In this document: positions 24,079 to 33,808 of the stretch, in pieces
Layout of the letters: every line of letters begins with the position of its first letter
How positions within the stretch are numbered: position 1 is the first letter of the stretch
NCBI GenBank assembly: GCA_002496565.1
Contig: DAKJ01000017.1
Coordinates: 62,001-126,000, forward strand
DNA: 64,000 nucleotides
Direction of reading: 5' to 3'
Source of the DNA: Methanosarcina sp. UBA289
GTDB lineage: Archaea > Halobacteriota > Methanosarcinia > Methanosarcinales > Methanosarcinaceae
Translations under genes and position numbers: made by a program
Notes under the pieces: generated by a model
Databases searched by the model: none
What the model was told of the DNA's origin: nothing
Seen by the model: the letters and a program-made list of their open reading frames with translations, nothing else

Positions 24079-25269
24079 TCAGGCACTACTTACCTTTGTT
24101 TTGCACTCTATAAAAGTCTTTATTCTCTTTGCCCCCTTTTCAAGGGACAAGATTGCAGCTTCTCTGGTAGAGGTGCACGAAAACAGGGAAGTAAGAAACC
24201 AATCAGGCCATACATTCGTTCCCTAGGGAGGAATATCTGCTCCCTTTTCCCTGAGAATGGCAGCTAAGAGCTGTCTGTCTATAAAAAGTTCTCGATCCGA
24301 ATAGATTATTCCTCTTGCAGCAAAGCAATTTGCTTTAGGTTTGGAAGGAAGTTCGCCTCTGAAGCAGCCAACATGGGCTTCAAAAAGGTTAATATTCATT
24401 GCTTTCTCGATTGTATCAAAGCTCCCCTGGAACCTGGGATTTATCTCAAGCACTATAGGGCCAGCTTCCGTAACCAAAAAGTCCACCCCATTTGAGCCTA
24501 GGAGCTTAAAATCAAGTATCAGTTCTTCAGCAAGAGCTTCCATTTCCTCAGCTTGATCGGTCCTGAAAGGAGTTATGTTCCCACAATAAGCAAATGGAAG
24601 TCTTGAGAGCCAAGGTATCCCTATTAACTGCTCATTTACTGCCACTGAGAGAGCTTCTTTCTTGGTAGAAAGTAAAGAGACGCTTGAAGGAATACCTTCC
24701 AGAAAATCCTGTATAACAACTGTCTCTGCCATGAACTCCAGATCCAGCCTGCGGTGACATAGACTACATAAATTTACAAGGACAGAAAAAAGCTCCTGTT
24801 TGTCTCTAGCAATCCTATTAAAGAGTCCTCCTGAACTAAAGGCAGGTTTGACAATTACCGGATATTCAATTGCATCTATTTCGTCCAGAGAATAAAAGTT
24901 AGGATGCGAGATACTAAGGGCTTCAAGTCTTTTTGAGAGGTACTTTTTGTTTGAAGCTTTCTGTTTATTCTCCGGACTGCTGGCAAGTACAGGGCAGGAA
25001 AAGCAGTTATGATCAAACATTTCCGTGCCCGAACCCGGGACAATGGCATCAAACTCAAGCCCGAAGGCAACCATTTGAGCCTTTATCTTAGAAACATCCA
25101 GTTCAATCAGTTTTGGTTCAGCCTTGTGCTCCAGAAGAGCTGAAGCATATGCGCATTCTTGTAGGTCTAAGCTACGGAAAGCATCAATAGAACAGACATT
25201 ATAACCAGCTCTTCGAGCGGAACAGACAATGTTCCGGTTATTGTATCCGATTACAAGGATATTTTGCAT
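24079..25269 (-). CDS. ATP-grasp carboligase-like enzyme (COG2232 type) interrupted by in-frame TAG
   Basis: The N-terminal NAD-like fold VIGYNNRNIVCSARRAGYNV and the ATP-grasp core (YPVIVKPAFSSGG, IQDFLEG, GSNGVDFLVTEAGPIVLEINPRFQGS) match the archaeal family of predicted ATP-dependent carboligases related to biotin carboxylase; the substrate is unknown. The first stop is TAG at 24223-24225, after ...KGADIPP. Beyond it the same frame continues GTNVWPDWFLTSLFSCTSTR and REAAILSLEKGAKRIKTFIE to a TGA at 24079-24081, which is how this family ends (D-(I/V)-P-P-x-G-T...T-R-E-A). The intact product would be 396 residues with residue 349 encoded by UAG: pyrrolysine readthrough, or a nonsense mutation. 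I annotate the full frame. Confidence 0.7.
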
Positions 25270-25831
25270 CTTTCCTCGATTTATTTCATTAATATCATCA
25301 ATTAAACTCTAAGGTGCTGGTTTTTTTTCGGCTTAGAGCCTATCCGAAAAGTCAATAATTGGATGGTATTAAAGTTACTCCTGAAATATGGATACTCATC
25401 GACCTTAAGGTATCATTTATCCCATAGGATTTACGTACTCAATATATAAAATCGATTACAATAACCATAAAATGCTACCGTTTTAGGTTTTACCGTTTTA
25501 GGTTTAAATGTAAGAACTAATCCACTTGTATGATCAAGTTTAATTTTAAGACATACTCTTAGTTGTCGTTTAGCTCAAATCTGCTAGGACATTGGTTTTT
25601 TGGCTCTGTAGAAATCCTATTAAATAACAAATCTACATTAATTTGAACTGAACTATAATCTGTATTTTCATAGTTAGTTTCTATCTCTTGATGCTTAGAT
25701 AGGTTTTCTACAAAGCCTACAAAGCTTAGATTAATTTATGTTATATTCTTAAAGATTAAATTTGAAAAGGGTGTGCTTTTGTTTAGGAAGCTCTGATTAA
25801 TATCTACTTTTAGAATAAGCAATATAAGCCC
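25270..25831. other. Intergenic, no gene seen
   Basis: Lies upstream of the ATP-grasp gene and downstream of the DUF6951 gene. Contains a direct repeat of TACCGTTTTAGGTTT (about 25478-25505) and T-rich stretches; nothing else recognised. Confidence 0.45.
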
Positions 25832-26197
25832 TTAATTTGTACTCTCATTTAGAAGGACTCCAGCATCTTTAAGAGGAAGTATTTGCAGGCTCTTTTTTGC
25901 AAGCTCATTCTCTATGTTACATACATTAAACACTGCACCAGGGATCAGACATTTTCTGGTACAGTCCAGAGCACATTCCCTGGTGCACTCAAAGGAGCAA
26001 TTAATTTGTCTTTCCATCTCCAAGATAATATCGTTCTGATTATCTGGAAGTTTCTGAAGAGGAACTTCCAGGAAGGTGAAGGCTCTGAATTTTTCACATG
26101 GGGTATCAATCTCTATGATGATACTGTCTCCTTCAATCCTTCCCGTTACTGTATGGGTTAAACCACAGATTCTGGAAGATACGCTGATTTGTGTCAT
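25832..26197 (-). CDS. Cysteine-rich DUF6951-family protein next to ramA
   Basis: 121 residues. The N-terminal half (ISVSSRICGLTHTVTGRIEG, IIIEIDTPCEK) is a beta-rich domain. The C-terminal half has a dense Cys cluster, CSFECTRECALDCTRKCLIPGAVFNVC (residues about 67-93), suited to metal or Fe-S binding. It matches the small Cys-rich family found beside corrinoid-activating proteins and methyltransferases in methanogens. It lies 73 bp downstream of ramA on the same strand and is probably co-transcribed. A role in corrinoid activation or cluster supply is inference from location. Confidence 0.7.
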   Translation of the reverse strand: MTQISVSSRICGLTHTVTGRIEGDSIIIEIDTPCEKFRAFTFLEVPLQKLPDNQNDIILEMERQINCSFECTRECALDCTRKCLIPGAVFNVCNIENELAKKSLQILPLKDAGVLLNESTN

Positions 26198-26270
26198 TTT
26201 TGCAGCTCTACCTGTGATATGTGCTTCTAAGAGTTTCTTGTCAGTAAATCTCGCCTTTTATGCAGTTTCT

Positions 26271-27905
26271 TTAAAGGCCATTTATACCCAGGGCTGCAAT
26301 ATCCTTGAAATCTATTGCATTTATCGGACAAGCCCGCACACAGCGTCTACAGCTTGTTCCGAGGCAGTCCTGAGTACTGCAGCTTACAAAGGATCTTCCT
26401 TCTTTCTCGACGGTCACAAGGGCATTTTCTGGGCACTCTTCATTACAGCGTTTGCAGTTAAGGCATCCTTCCACAGGGACTTCAAGGGTGATTCCTATAT
26501 CCTCTACAATCTCTATCGGAGCGTTGCCTGTTTCCTCTATATCCCTGGCTGCTCTTTTCTCCATTACGGCATTTTCTACGGGCTCCGGGAAGGGCGGATA
26601 CTTATACATTTTCATATATTTTTTGTATAGTTTCATGCTCATCCCCTCGGTCCAGTAGGAAAGCTCGCAGGTATAGATGTTCTTGAAGGTCTCGCTGGTC
26701 GCCATCATTAGGTGATCGGCTTTTATAGTGCCGGCAAGGGCGATAATTTCGTCAAGCCTTGATTCATCCAGAAGAAGCTCTCTCGCAAGCGTAATGGAAG
26801 TATTTCCAAACTGAACGACTTTGTTTGAAAAATCCGGACAGGAACCTATTTTTCTGGCTTTTCTGCTATCTACGTATGTTCCAGATGCCCCAGACATATA
26901 GACGTTTTCTAGATCTTCGAAGGAGGCGCCTGCCTCAAGCAGGAGAGTTAGCTGCGCCGCACGAATTGCTCCTATAGCTTTTCCGGCTTCCGAAATATCA
27001 TCATTGGTGATTTCGATGGAATCTCCCAGGATTAGCTTTCCATTGGGCAATTTAGGTGGCTGCTCCATCAGACCTGTTTCCATGGCAACGGCAATAACCG
27101 CAATTACACCTGTGCCCGTAATTCCTACAGCTTCGATTTCCCCTTTCTCAAGAATTTCTCCGGTAATCGGGTTTACAAGAGCTCCGGTTTTGCCTTCCAT
27201 TTTTTCATCCAGAACCGTAAGCCGCCAGTATTCTCCTTCAGGGTTTACATCCGAAATCGCACCCGGACTTGCAATCATTCCACAGCTTATTCCTTGTCCT
27301 TCAATGGCGGGTCCTGCAGCCGCACTGCCTGTGATAATCCTATCCCCCACTTTTATTGCCATCTCCGCATTTGTGCCATAGTCCGTAACAATAGAAATTT
27401 CTTTCTGGTTCAGAAAATCGGTTTCTATCATCATTGCCAGGGCATCAGCTCCGATTTCGTGGGCAATTGCAGGAGGTATAGTAATCTCACAGTTCGGAAG
27501 ATCCAGAACGCCTTTGAAGAGTTCGTTTGCCGGAAAGACCCTTGCACTTCTGTCCACATTCTCTACTCCAAGCCGCCGTTGCATATTTTTTCCGGCAAAG
27601 GCGAGATCTCGGATCTCCGAGTTTTGGAAGAGAGAAAGCTGGATAGGATTTCCACAAACCACGATTTTTCGGATGCAAGCAGGTTCTACGTCAAGGGTTT
27701 CGATTATCTTCTTCACTGCATCCAGTATGATATTGTTTGCAATATCTTCCCCTATTTCCAGGGCAAAGTCCAGATGATCTATAACATTGCCTCCAGGAAG
27801 AGGATGTCTCATTGTCATTGCGGTTCTTACGACTTTTCTTGTCTCCAGGTCTATAAGCTGCGCTCTAAAGCCGCTTGTTCCCAGATCAAGTGCGATCCCA
27901 TACAT
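26271..27905 (-). CDS. ramA: RamA-family ATP-dependent corrinoid reductive activase
   Basis: RamA reactivates inactive cob(II)amide corrinoid proteins to cob(I)amide, using ATP, during methylotrophic methanogenesis. The protein has an ASKHA/DUF4445-type ATPase body (GIALDLGTSGFRAQLID at the start, VTDYGTNAEMA, GSAAAGPAIEGQGI, YMSGASGTYVD, QFGNTSITLARELL) and a C-terminal pair of [4Fe-4S] motifs, CLNCKRCNEECP and CLGTSCRRCVRACP (last 65 residues). Absence of an N-terminal ferredoxin domain and the length of 544 match RamA. GGAG lies 8 nt before the ATG at 27905, better than the GTG three codons upstream. Which corrinoid protein it serves is not shown; the fused Mts proteins nearby are candidates. 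Confidence 0.92.
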   Translation of the reverse strand: MYGIALDLGTSGFRAQLIDLETRKVVRTAMTMRHPLPGGNVIDHLDFALEIGEDIANNIILDAVKKIIETLDVEPACIRKIVVCGNPIQLSLFQNSEIRDLAFAGKNMQRRLGVENVDRSARVFPANELFKGVLDLPNCEITIPPAIAHEIGADALAMMIETDFLNQKEISIVTDYGTNAEMAIKVGDRIITGSAAAGPAIEGQGISCGMIASPGAISDVNPEGEYWRLTVLDEKMEGKTGALVNPITGEILEKGEIEAVGITGTGVIAVIAVAMETGLMEQPPKLPNGKLILGDSIEITNDDISEAGKAIGAIRAAQLTLLLEAGASFEDLENVYMSGASGTYVDSRKARKIGSCPDFSNKVVQFGNTSITLARELLLDESRLDEIIALAGTIKADHLMMATSETFKNIYTCELSYWTEGMSMKLYKKYMKMYKYPPFPEPVENAVMEKRAARDIEETGNAPIEIVEDIGITLEVPVEGCLNCKRCNEECPENALVTVEKEGRSFVSCSTQDCLGTSCRRCVRACPINAIDFKDIAALGINGL

Positions 27906-28315
27906 TTTTTTCACTCCACACAGGCTTGAAAATTAAAGTTATTGAAGCCTATCCGTGATCAGACTGTTATGAGCCGGATAGGACTTAAATCAGTGAAATG
28001 AGCTGCGCAGTATTCTCACGTTGATTAATCCTTTTATAATTTAATTTAGACGTAAAAATATATAACATAATTTGGGGTTTATTGTGAGGGAGTTTTATTT
28101 TCAATAGGGTATTGATTTTTTAGGGGGCATTGATTTTCAATAGAGTATTGATTTTCGATAAAGCATTTATTTCGTGGAGGGTTAATTTTTCAGGGGCATT
28201 GACTCTGTAGAGATCAACTTCATAAGCACGGATTTATAAAGAATCGCAAAGAGGATAAAGCCTGTAGTGCTGGCAGGAATGAAAAAGACTAGAATTCTAA
28301 TCAGAGCAATTAAAA
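27906..28315. other. Intergenic between mtbA-like gene and ramA
   Basis: Contains a degenerate array of GGGTATTGATTTTCAATAGA-like units (about 28095-28205) and a TATA-like AAATATATAACATAATTT near 28056-28073. No gene is seen. Confidence 0.5.
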
Positions 28316-29350
28316 TTATTTATTATAAAACTCATCTCTGGCATCAACAAGCGCTCTGAGATTCGCAAGAGGAGTTCTCGGGGCAATCCCGCAGCCCGGA
28401 GCAAGTATATCGATTCCCCCTTCCAGGCATTTCTTTGCCTCGTTTTTGACTTCCTCGCAGGTTCCTGTAAGCAGAACCCCTGATGAGGAAAGATTTCCTA
28501 TAAGGCTTACTTTTTTCCCAATAAGCTTCTTTGCAGCAGGCAAATCAGTAACCTTCTCTTCTATGCTAATTCCGTTAAACCCGCATTCAGAGAGCATTTT
28601 GAGGATTGATGTGGAATTGCCACATATATGTATAAGCTTCATTCCTTTTCCGACTCTGTAGAAATGTTCATACTCGGGCTTTATTAGGGAAGCTAGATGC
28701 TTCGGGTCCAGCATGTCAGGACCTGCTATCCCATCAACTATGCAAACCGCGTCTGCTCCGGCTTCGGACAGTACAGCAGAATATTCTGAACAGGCAGTTC
28801 CTGTAACCTCAAGACATCTCCGGATCAATTCGGGTTTTTTCATTACCCAGGTAAGAAAGTTATATGTCCCAAGCAGCCTTGAAGCCAGAGAAGCAGGCCC
28901 TTCTATGCCCGCAATCAGAGGAACTTCTTCTCCTACCCTTTTTCGGAGGGTGGAAGTTACATCAACAAGGAGCGGTATCCGTCCCCTATCCGTAAGATCT
29001 GAGGGAAGCTCCAGGTTTTCTGCATCCTCTGCAAAAGGCCGAGTTCGTGGGAAAGGCTGAACATCACGTCTTCCCTGATTAATACTGCATCCCATAGCTT
29101 CAGAAAGTACAGTTAGACAGAAAGGATAGCGTACAGCCTCAAGCCCTGCAAATTTATGGGCTGCAAGGGCAAGATCTGCCATTTTATCAGCGTTAAAATT
29201 AGCTTCAGGCCAGGCTGCCCCACTTTTTTCCATAAGTTCTAGAGTGCCGGTCTGGGTTACCGACAGAGCAGGTACTTTATCCACAGCTTTGCCTTTCAGG
29301 ACATTAAGAAAACGATCTTTCAGGTCGGGATCTGCCATAAAATCTGCCAT
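28316..29350 (-). CDS. Methylcobamide:coenzyme M methyltransferase (MtbA/MtaA family), copy 1
   Basis: A UroD-fold zinc methyltransferase that moves a methyl group from a methylated corrinoid protein to coenzyme M. Zinc ligands are H241 and C243 (LIHICGN) and C320 (ILAPGCGIAPRTPL). The N-terminus FLNVLKGKAVDKVPALSVTQ and GLEAVRYPFCLTVLSEAMGC are typical of the MtbA/MtaA group. It is 344 residues with no fused corrinoid domain. It is paralogous to the plus-strand gene at 45974. It lies between ramA and a fused Mts gene on the same strand, so it may accept methyl groups from methylamine- or methyl-sulfide-type corrinoid proteins; specificity cannot be read from the sequence. Confidence 0.92.
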   Translation of the reverse strand: MADFMADPDLKDRFLNVLKGKAVDKVPALSVTQTGTLELMEKSGAAWPEANFNADKMADLALAAHKFAGLEAVRYPFCLTVLSEAMGCSINQGRRDVQPFPRTRPFAEDAENLELPSDLTDRGRIPLLVDVTSTLRKRVGEEVPLIAGIEGPASLASRLLGTYNFLTWVMKKPELIRRCLEVTGTACSEYSAVLSEAGADAVCIVDGIAGPDMLDPKHLASLIKPEYEHFYRVGKGMKLIHICGNSTSILKMLSECGFNGISIEEKVTDLPAAKKLIGKKVSLIGNLSSSGVLLTGTCEEVKNEAKKCLEGGIDILAPGCGIAPRTPLANLRALVDARDEFYNK

Positions 29351-29449
29351 TTGATTTTTTTTATGACGTTAAGCCTTTGTAACTTTTTCTGTAAGCTAAT
29401 ACAAGCAGGATCGCGTTTATATTTTTCATTTAAAATATCTGTGAACTAG

Positions 29450-29474
29450 TTATATAAATTAATTCGCATATGCG
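29450..29474 (-). promoter_or_regulatory. Promoter of mtbA-like copy 1 with CGCATATGCG palindrome
   Basis: A TATA box (forward TTATATAAAT, about 29450-29459) lies 100 bp upstream of the start codon. A perfect 10-bp palindrome, CGCATATGCG (29465-29474), sits directly on its upstream side, where a regulator or the BRE would be. The leader would be about 75 nt. Confidence 0.5.
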
Positions 29475-29787
29475 ACATTTTTTCTGAAGATAATACGTCT
29501 TCAGCCCATTATCTGATCCTGTAGAAACAAAAATCTAAAACCAAGATTCAAAGGAATCCTGTCAAATAGAGTTTATAGAAAAAACTAATCGATTCACAAA
29601 GTGATGGAGAAAACTTTATGAAAACTTGCAGAAAACAAAATGTGAAAAAAGTTCCTGTATCTTTCATGAAGTGAGGTATCTTACCATTAACGATTGGATT
29701 GCTGCCCTTTCTCCTGCCTGGAGGGTTACGGCAGTTTGGGGGCATACCAATCTTTTGAAGTACTTCGGGATCCTAAGCATTTTTCCA

Positions 29788-30029
29788 GCTCTTAAAATGG
29801 CAAAAAGAGCCTGATAGCGCTTTGATCCTGAATTTTTCGGTTCATAGCCCCTTCTTGCCTGGAGGTTTGAGGCTTAGAGCATTGAACCTTTTTCGTGGAT
29901 TTGGACCTTCCTTTTCCTAAGTCACACTAAAATGGCAAAAGTGTGTTCTGAGGAATTCTTAGGTCTATCTACTTTTTAGGTTGGGATAACAATGCCTTAG
30001 AGAGGGAGAAGCATTGTTATCAGCGTGAT
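29788..30029. repeat. Hairpin-cluster element, copy 1 (invariant loop AAAATGGCAAA)
   Basis: Two hairpins share the 11-nt loop but not the stem: GCTCTT/AAGAGC at 29788-29810 and CACACT/AGTGTG at 29923-29945. They are followed by AACAATGC/GCATTGTT (29988-30018) with GAGAGGGA in its loop, and by the mini-hairpin ATCA-gcg-TGAT (30019-30029). The same ordered set recurs at 34338-34455 with changed but complementary stems. The strand of action is unknown; both flanking genes are on the minus strand. Confidence 0.65.
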
Positions 30030-30226
30030 TTATCTAATATTTCAGGATATCATGGAATGTGGAGATCCCATTTATTCCTGTTTTTCCTGTCTCACAGGTT
30101 TAACTTAAAGTTCATGTGGAAATAGTGGAGATTTTCGTTGGACTTACTTCTAGAGATCTAAATTTTAATTAAGTTGGTACAAGTCTTATTCTTGACATAT
30201 ACGGGAAATTCCTGAAATGCAATTAA

Positions 30227-30262
30227 ATAAAAGAAAGGACGGAATGTTTTGCCCGTCCTTTC
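30227..30262 (-). terminator. Intrinsic-type terminator of fused Mts gene 1
   Basis: On the minus strand the perfect 10-bp stem GAAAGGACGG/CCGTCCTTTC encloses a 10-nt loop and is followed by TTTTATTTAA, about 50 nt after the stop codon. Confidence 0.75.
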
Positions 30263-30310
30263 AAGCAGCAATATTCACATTGCTTTTTTGACTGAATGAC
30301 ATCAACGGGT

Positions 30311-32206
30311 TTATCCGATGATCTTCTTAAAGAGTTCCGGACCTGTCTGTGCAGCGGTATAGGTCTGGGCGGCAACGGTGTCGCACGGGCCCTTTGGCGG
30401 CACTTCGCATCCAGTAGAGATCACATACTTGGACTGCATGCCATTCTCTTTGAGAGTGTTCAGGACGCTCTCCTGAAGGGCAACGGTGTCTGCCTTCATC
30501 TTCTGGATACCTTCGGGGCTGTTATCAAGGAAAACAACCGGGCTGACTTCACCTGCGAACATGACGTCTTTGCCATAGTTCTCAATAAGGTACTTGTGGT
30601 CCTTTGAACCTTTGTTTACCTTGTCGGGATAGAAGGTATAGCTGTAGTATTTGGTGTCCCACTTTTTGATCAGATCCCAGTGAGGAGCATCTGCACAGTT
30701 GTGGATAACCATTGGCTTGTTGTATTCCTTGTAGAGCGGGGCGAAGACATCCTGCATGACCTTACCTTCTGTCTTCATGTATTCATCTGCACTGAGAATG
30801 ACATTGTTAGTCCAGAGCGTTGCCAGACAGAGATTGTCGGGCTGGGCTTCTTCGAACATCATCTTGGCCATTTCCTTGCAGTACTCTGTGGTCTTCTCGA
30901 GACCTTTGAGTACTACTTCAGGGTTTGTCCTGAGGTCGGAGAGGATACGGGTTGCTCCCATGATCTGGGTCAGGGCTACTAGTGGACCTTCGAAAAGGGC
31001 GGTGACAGGTGCGCCAATTTCCTTTGCCTTCTCAGTTGCAAGCTTATTGCCTTGGATCAGGTTGTAGGCACGGGTGCCTTCCTTGATTTCTGGGACTTCG
31101 ATTTTCTCGTAGTCTTCAAGGTGGCCTGTAGCTGCAGGTGTGTCTTCTTCAGGGACTCTAATAGTTGCACCGAAGTCGCTTGCAACCACACAAAGGTCAG
31201 TAAGGCCGACGAAGTTGTCAATGTTGAAGTACTTGGTACCTGCAACTACACTGGCTGCATACTTCTCGGCTTTTGTGGAGTAATCTGCATAAGTGCAGGG
31301 CACAAACTTCCTAGAAAGACCACAGATGAGAGGTGCTATCGGGAGCCTGTCTACCTTCTTGTCCTGGAAAGCGGAGACGAACCTTTCCTTCTTGGTCATG
31401 GTCTCATTGAACTTGGGTACAACTGAATCGTACTCTGCGAGGATCTTCTCAGCTGTGACGAGTCCTATGTCGATTTCTTCCTTGGCACCCTTCTTTGCGA
31501 GAATTTCTTTGTACTTCATCTTGCTTGCTACAACTGCGGAATCGTTCCACGCATCGGCAGGAAGTGAGCTGACAAGAGAGGTAAGGGTATCGACCGCGCC
31601 GCTGGCGTCACGGGAGGTGCCGTCTGCTCCGATGGATTCTGCATATTCATTTGAAACAGGTGCACCGCCTACCATAACCACAAGAGAATCTCTTATACCT
31701 TCTTCCTGAAGCTGTTCGATAACAGTTTCCATTCCGCCCATTGTGGTGGTCATCAGGGTGCTCATGGAAATTGCTGCTGCTTTATTTTCTTTTGCAGCCT
31801 CTGCGAATTTTCCGAGTGGCACATCGACACCGAGATCGATCATATTGAATCCAGCTGCAGTCATCATTGTCTTAACGAGGTTCTTTCCTATATCGTGGAC
31901 GTCTCCTTCAACAGTACCTATGATGACGTTCTGGGGACCAGCGCTTGCGTCGACCTTCATGTGAGGGGTCAAGATTTCCATTCCTGCATACATTGCATCG
32001 GCTGCAAGAAGAAGACTTGGCACGAATGCTTCTCCCTTTTCATACTGGTCACTGACAATGTTCATACCCTTTGCGAGGCCGTCAACGATTGCTTCATATG
32101 CGTCGAGTCCCTCGTCAAGAGCTTTCTGTGCAAATTCTTCTGCGAGGTCGTCATCTCCTTCGACGACAGCATCAGCTAAAGCGTTTAATATTTCTTCTTT
32201 TGCCAT
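30311..32206 (-). CDS. Fused corrinoid/methyl-CoM methyltransferase (Mts type), copy 1
   Basis: A 631-residue fusion of a corrinoid protein and a UroD-type methyltransferase, as in the MtsD/MtsF/MtsH proteins of Methanosarcina that use dimethyl sulfide and methanethiol. Residues 1-85 are the helical cap. Residues 90-215 are the cobalamin domain with D102-x-H104-x-x-G107 (EGDVHDIGKN; H104 is the lower cobalt ligand), S149-T-L and the GG at 180-181. Residues about 280-631 are the methyltransferase with zinc ligands H502, C504 (VIHNCAD) and C600 (STGCEVPP). GGAGG lies 7 nt before ATG. It has a long spacer upstream toward an Msr-type regulator, an arrangement known for mts genes. The MtsF-like assignment is tentative. 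Confidence 0.88.
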   Translation of the reverse strand: MAKEEILNALADAVVEGDDDLAEEFAQKALDEGLDAYEAIVDGLAKGMNIVSDQYEKGEAFVPSLLLAADAMYAGMEILTPHMKVDASAGPQNVIIGTVEGDVHDIGKNLVKTMMTAAGFNMIDLGVDVPLGKFAEAAKENKAAAISMSTLMTTTMGGMETVIEQLQEEGIRDSLVVMVGGAPVSNEYAESIGADGTSRDASGAVDTLTSLVSSLPADAWNDSAVVASKMKYKEILAKKGAKEEIDIGLVTAEKILAEYDSVVPKFNETMTKKERFVSAFQDKKVDRLPIAPLICGLSRKFVPCTYADYSTKAEKYAASVVAGTKYFNIDNFVGLTDLCVVASDFGATIRVPEEDTPAATGHLEDYEKIEVPEIKEGTRAYNLIQGNKLATEKAKEIGAPVTALFEGPLVALTQIMGATRILSDLRTNPEVVLKGLEKTTEYCKEMAKMMFEEAQPDNLCLATLWTNNVILSADEYMKTEGKVMQDVFAPLYKEYNKPMVIHNCADAPHWDLIKKWDTKYYSYTFYPDKVNKGSKDHKYLIENYGKDVMFAGEVSPVVFLDNSPEGIQKMKADTVALQESVLNTLKENGMQSKYVISTGCEVPPKGPCDTVAAQTYTAAQTGPELFKKIIG

Positions 32207-33034
32207 ATTAAACCTCCATTTTTTAGGATTAGAAAGGTTCTGGAATCCCGTTTTTACTGCTTCAGGAAGGGTTACTTAAAGGTGGTTCCTTCCTCTATTT
32301 CCATAGATCTACTGATGTCTATCCAGCAGCTGTTTTCTCTAACCTGATGGTCTTTCTTCAGTGCGCCTGAAAAAAGCCTTTTTCATCTCTGGATCTTCAT
32401 CTTTCTACTATGGTTTACATTTAGATATTATTCCCTCACTAATATATAGCATAGCCGATACCGTTTTTGTAAAATCTGTGAATATTAGTCCTGCTCTTAT
32501 TTTTTGGCGTTTCTTTTTTTGTGCGTGTATTTATGTTTTTCAGGCATCTCATTTTTAGGATACTGCTATCTATGGCAGAGGGATTTTTCGGGAGAGGGTA
32601 GGAAGATTTGTAAAAGGGGCTTTTAGGTGAATCAGGAAAATTAGTTAACCAGGAAATTTTAGGGTAAAAGAAAATCGTTAAATGAAGGCTTTTTAGGAAA
32701 TGAATGAGAAAAATCTGTTCTTGCCAAATAATCAGGCTCAAGTAAAATAGATACCTTCAAAATAACTCCACCTTGAAATATTTGGGGGTATTGTTTTTAG
32801 TGTACGAATCAATCTTATGGGGCATGGGATCAATTCTGTAATATAAAAAAGAAATTGATATAGTGAAATTAATAACACTAAAGAAGGGAAAACTTTCGAT
32901 AGCATTGAAGTTTATGAATAATCTCGAAAAAGAGGAAAAAGTCGAATAAAACCAGGTGAAAACTATCTATTTTGAATTGTTGGCGGGACGCCATATCAGC
33001 TTCTGGTATTGCAATTGAATGCACAACTTTTTAT
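32207..33034 (-). promoter_or_regulatory. Long upstream region of fused Mts gene 1
   Basis: About 830 bp without a credible gene, AT-rich, between the Mts gene and its putative regulator on the same strand. Methyltransferase genes in Methanosarcina often have long leaders, so part of this is probably 5' UTR. I could not place the promoter with confidence; an AT-rich block with TATATAGCATAG near 32442-32453 is one candidate. Confidence 0.4.
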
Positions 33035-33808
33035 TTAATTTACTTTTTCAGAAAGTCCTATGTAGTAATCAGCAAGTTCGTTTCCCCATTCAATAGCGCT
33101 ACTGTTGAAGCTCATGATGTTTCTGTGGTCAAACTCCCCTTCCTTTCCGAAAAGTTTCAGCATCATAAATTCATTTGAAATTATGAAGGAAGAAGGCTTT
33201 ATTTCTCCTCTGTAAATATAAAGTGAAACATTGTTTTTAAGCAGCAACCGATATTTATCTTTAAAATCATTCTTTAGTCTGAGGTACACCTTTTCATCCA
33301 AAATCAGATCTACTTCTGCCCCGTTCTCTGCACAGGTTGCCTGAATTGAGGGGCAATCAGGGCAAAAAAATGAGTAAAAGCTCCTTAACCTCTGGGACCT
33401 GAATAATATGCCTTTCAGATCTTTTGGAAATTCAAAGAGGTGATCAAGGTCAGGCTCATTCAGTTGACATTTTCCCAGCATGTACATTTTCTTTATCAGA
33501 TGCTCAGGAATTGGTCTTCTGTCGTGCTTTGACCAGAAGTCCTTATTTCCCTCAAAGACCTGAAGAAGGTCAGTTAGGGGCAGCATTTTCTTACTAATTA
33601 TTTCTCCGATGTCAGAGAGTTCATAAATGTCCCCTTTCTGGACAATCATATCCATATCTTTCAACTTTTTTAGCTGTGGCATTATGGATAATCCGCCCCC
33701 GTGAAGTCCTTTTTTGATCTCATCGACACTTTTTGGTCCTTTTGCCAATAAGATCAAAATTTCCTTTCGTTTTTCAGAAAAAAAGATCAAATCTACAAGT
33801 TCACTCAT
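33035..33808 (-). CDS. Msr-type winged-helix regulator with FilR1 domain, copy 1 (Cys-containing)
   Basis: 257 residues: an N-terminal ArsR-like winged helix (MSELVDLIFFSEKRKEILIL to about residue 75) and a C-terminal methanogenesis-regulator (FilR1/DUF1724) domain. This family controls methanol and methyl-sulfide methyltransferase genes in Methanosarcina. It carries a CPDC motif plus a further Cys (C149, C152, C159 in FCPDCPSIQATCAENG) that could bind metal or sense thiols. The GTG five codons upstream is less likely than the ATG at 33808, which aligns with the paralogue at 48114. It most likely regulates the fused Mts gene just downstream; the exact gene and effector are inference. Confidence 0.85.
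   Translation of the reverse strand: MSELVDLIFFSEKRKEILILLAKGPKSVDEIKKGLHGGGLSIMPQLKKLKDMDMIVQKGDIYELSDIGEIISKKMLPLTDLLQVFEGNKDFWSKHDRRPIPEHLIKKMYMLGKCQLNEPDLDHLFEFPKDLKGILFRSQRLRSFYSFFCPDCPSIQATCAENGAEVDLILDEKVYLRLKNDFKDKYRLLLKNNVSLYIYRGEIKPSSFIISNEFMMLKLFGKEGEFDHRNIMSFNSSAIEWGNELADYYIGLSEKVN

Larger units (their letters stand above)
29475..30310. other. Long spacer between mtbA-like copy 1 and fused Mts gene 1
   Basis: No ORF is credible here. The spacer holds two hairpins with the shared loop AAAATGGCAAA, a further hairpin group at 29988-30029, two copies of a C(T)TGCCTGGAGG motif (about 29712 and 29857), and the Mts gene terminator at 30233-30262. Confidence 0.6.

Noticed and set aside
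23662..24267. Two plus-strand frames of 71 and 103 residues
   Set aside because: No convincing ribosome sites or families; the second overlaps the antisense of the ATP-grasp tail, which has clear homology.
32439..32741. A 100-residue minus-strand frame upstream of fused Mts gene 1
   Set aside because: Composition is that of AT-rich spacer, without a start signal; a long leader region is the simpler reading.
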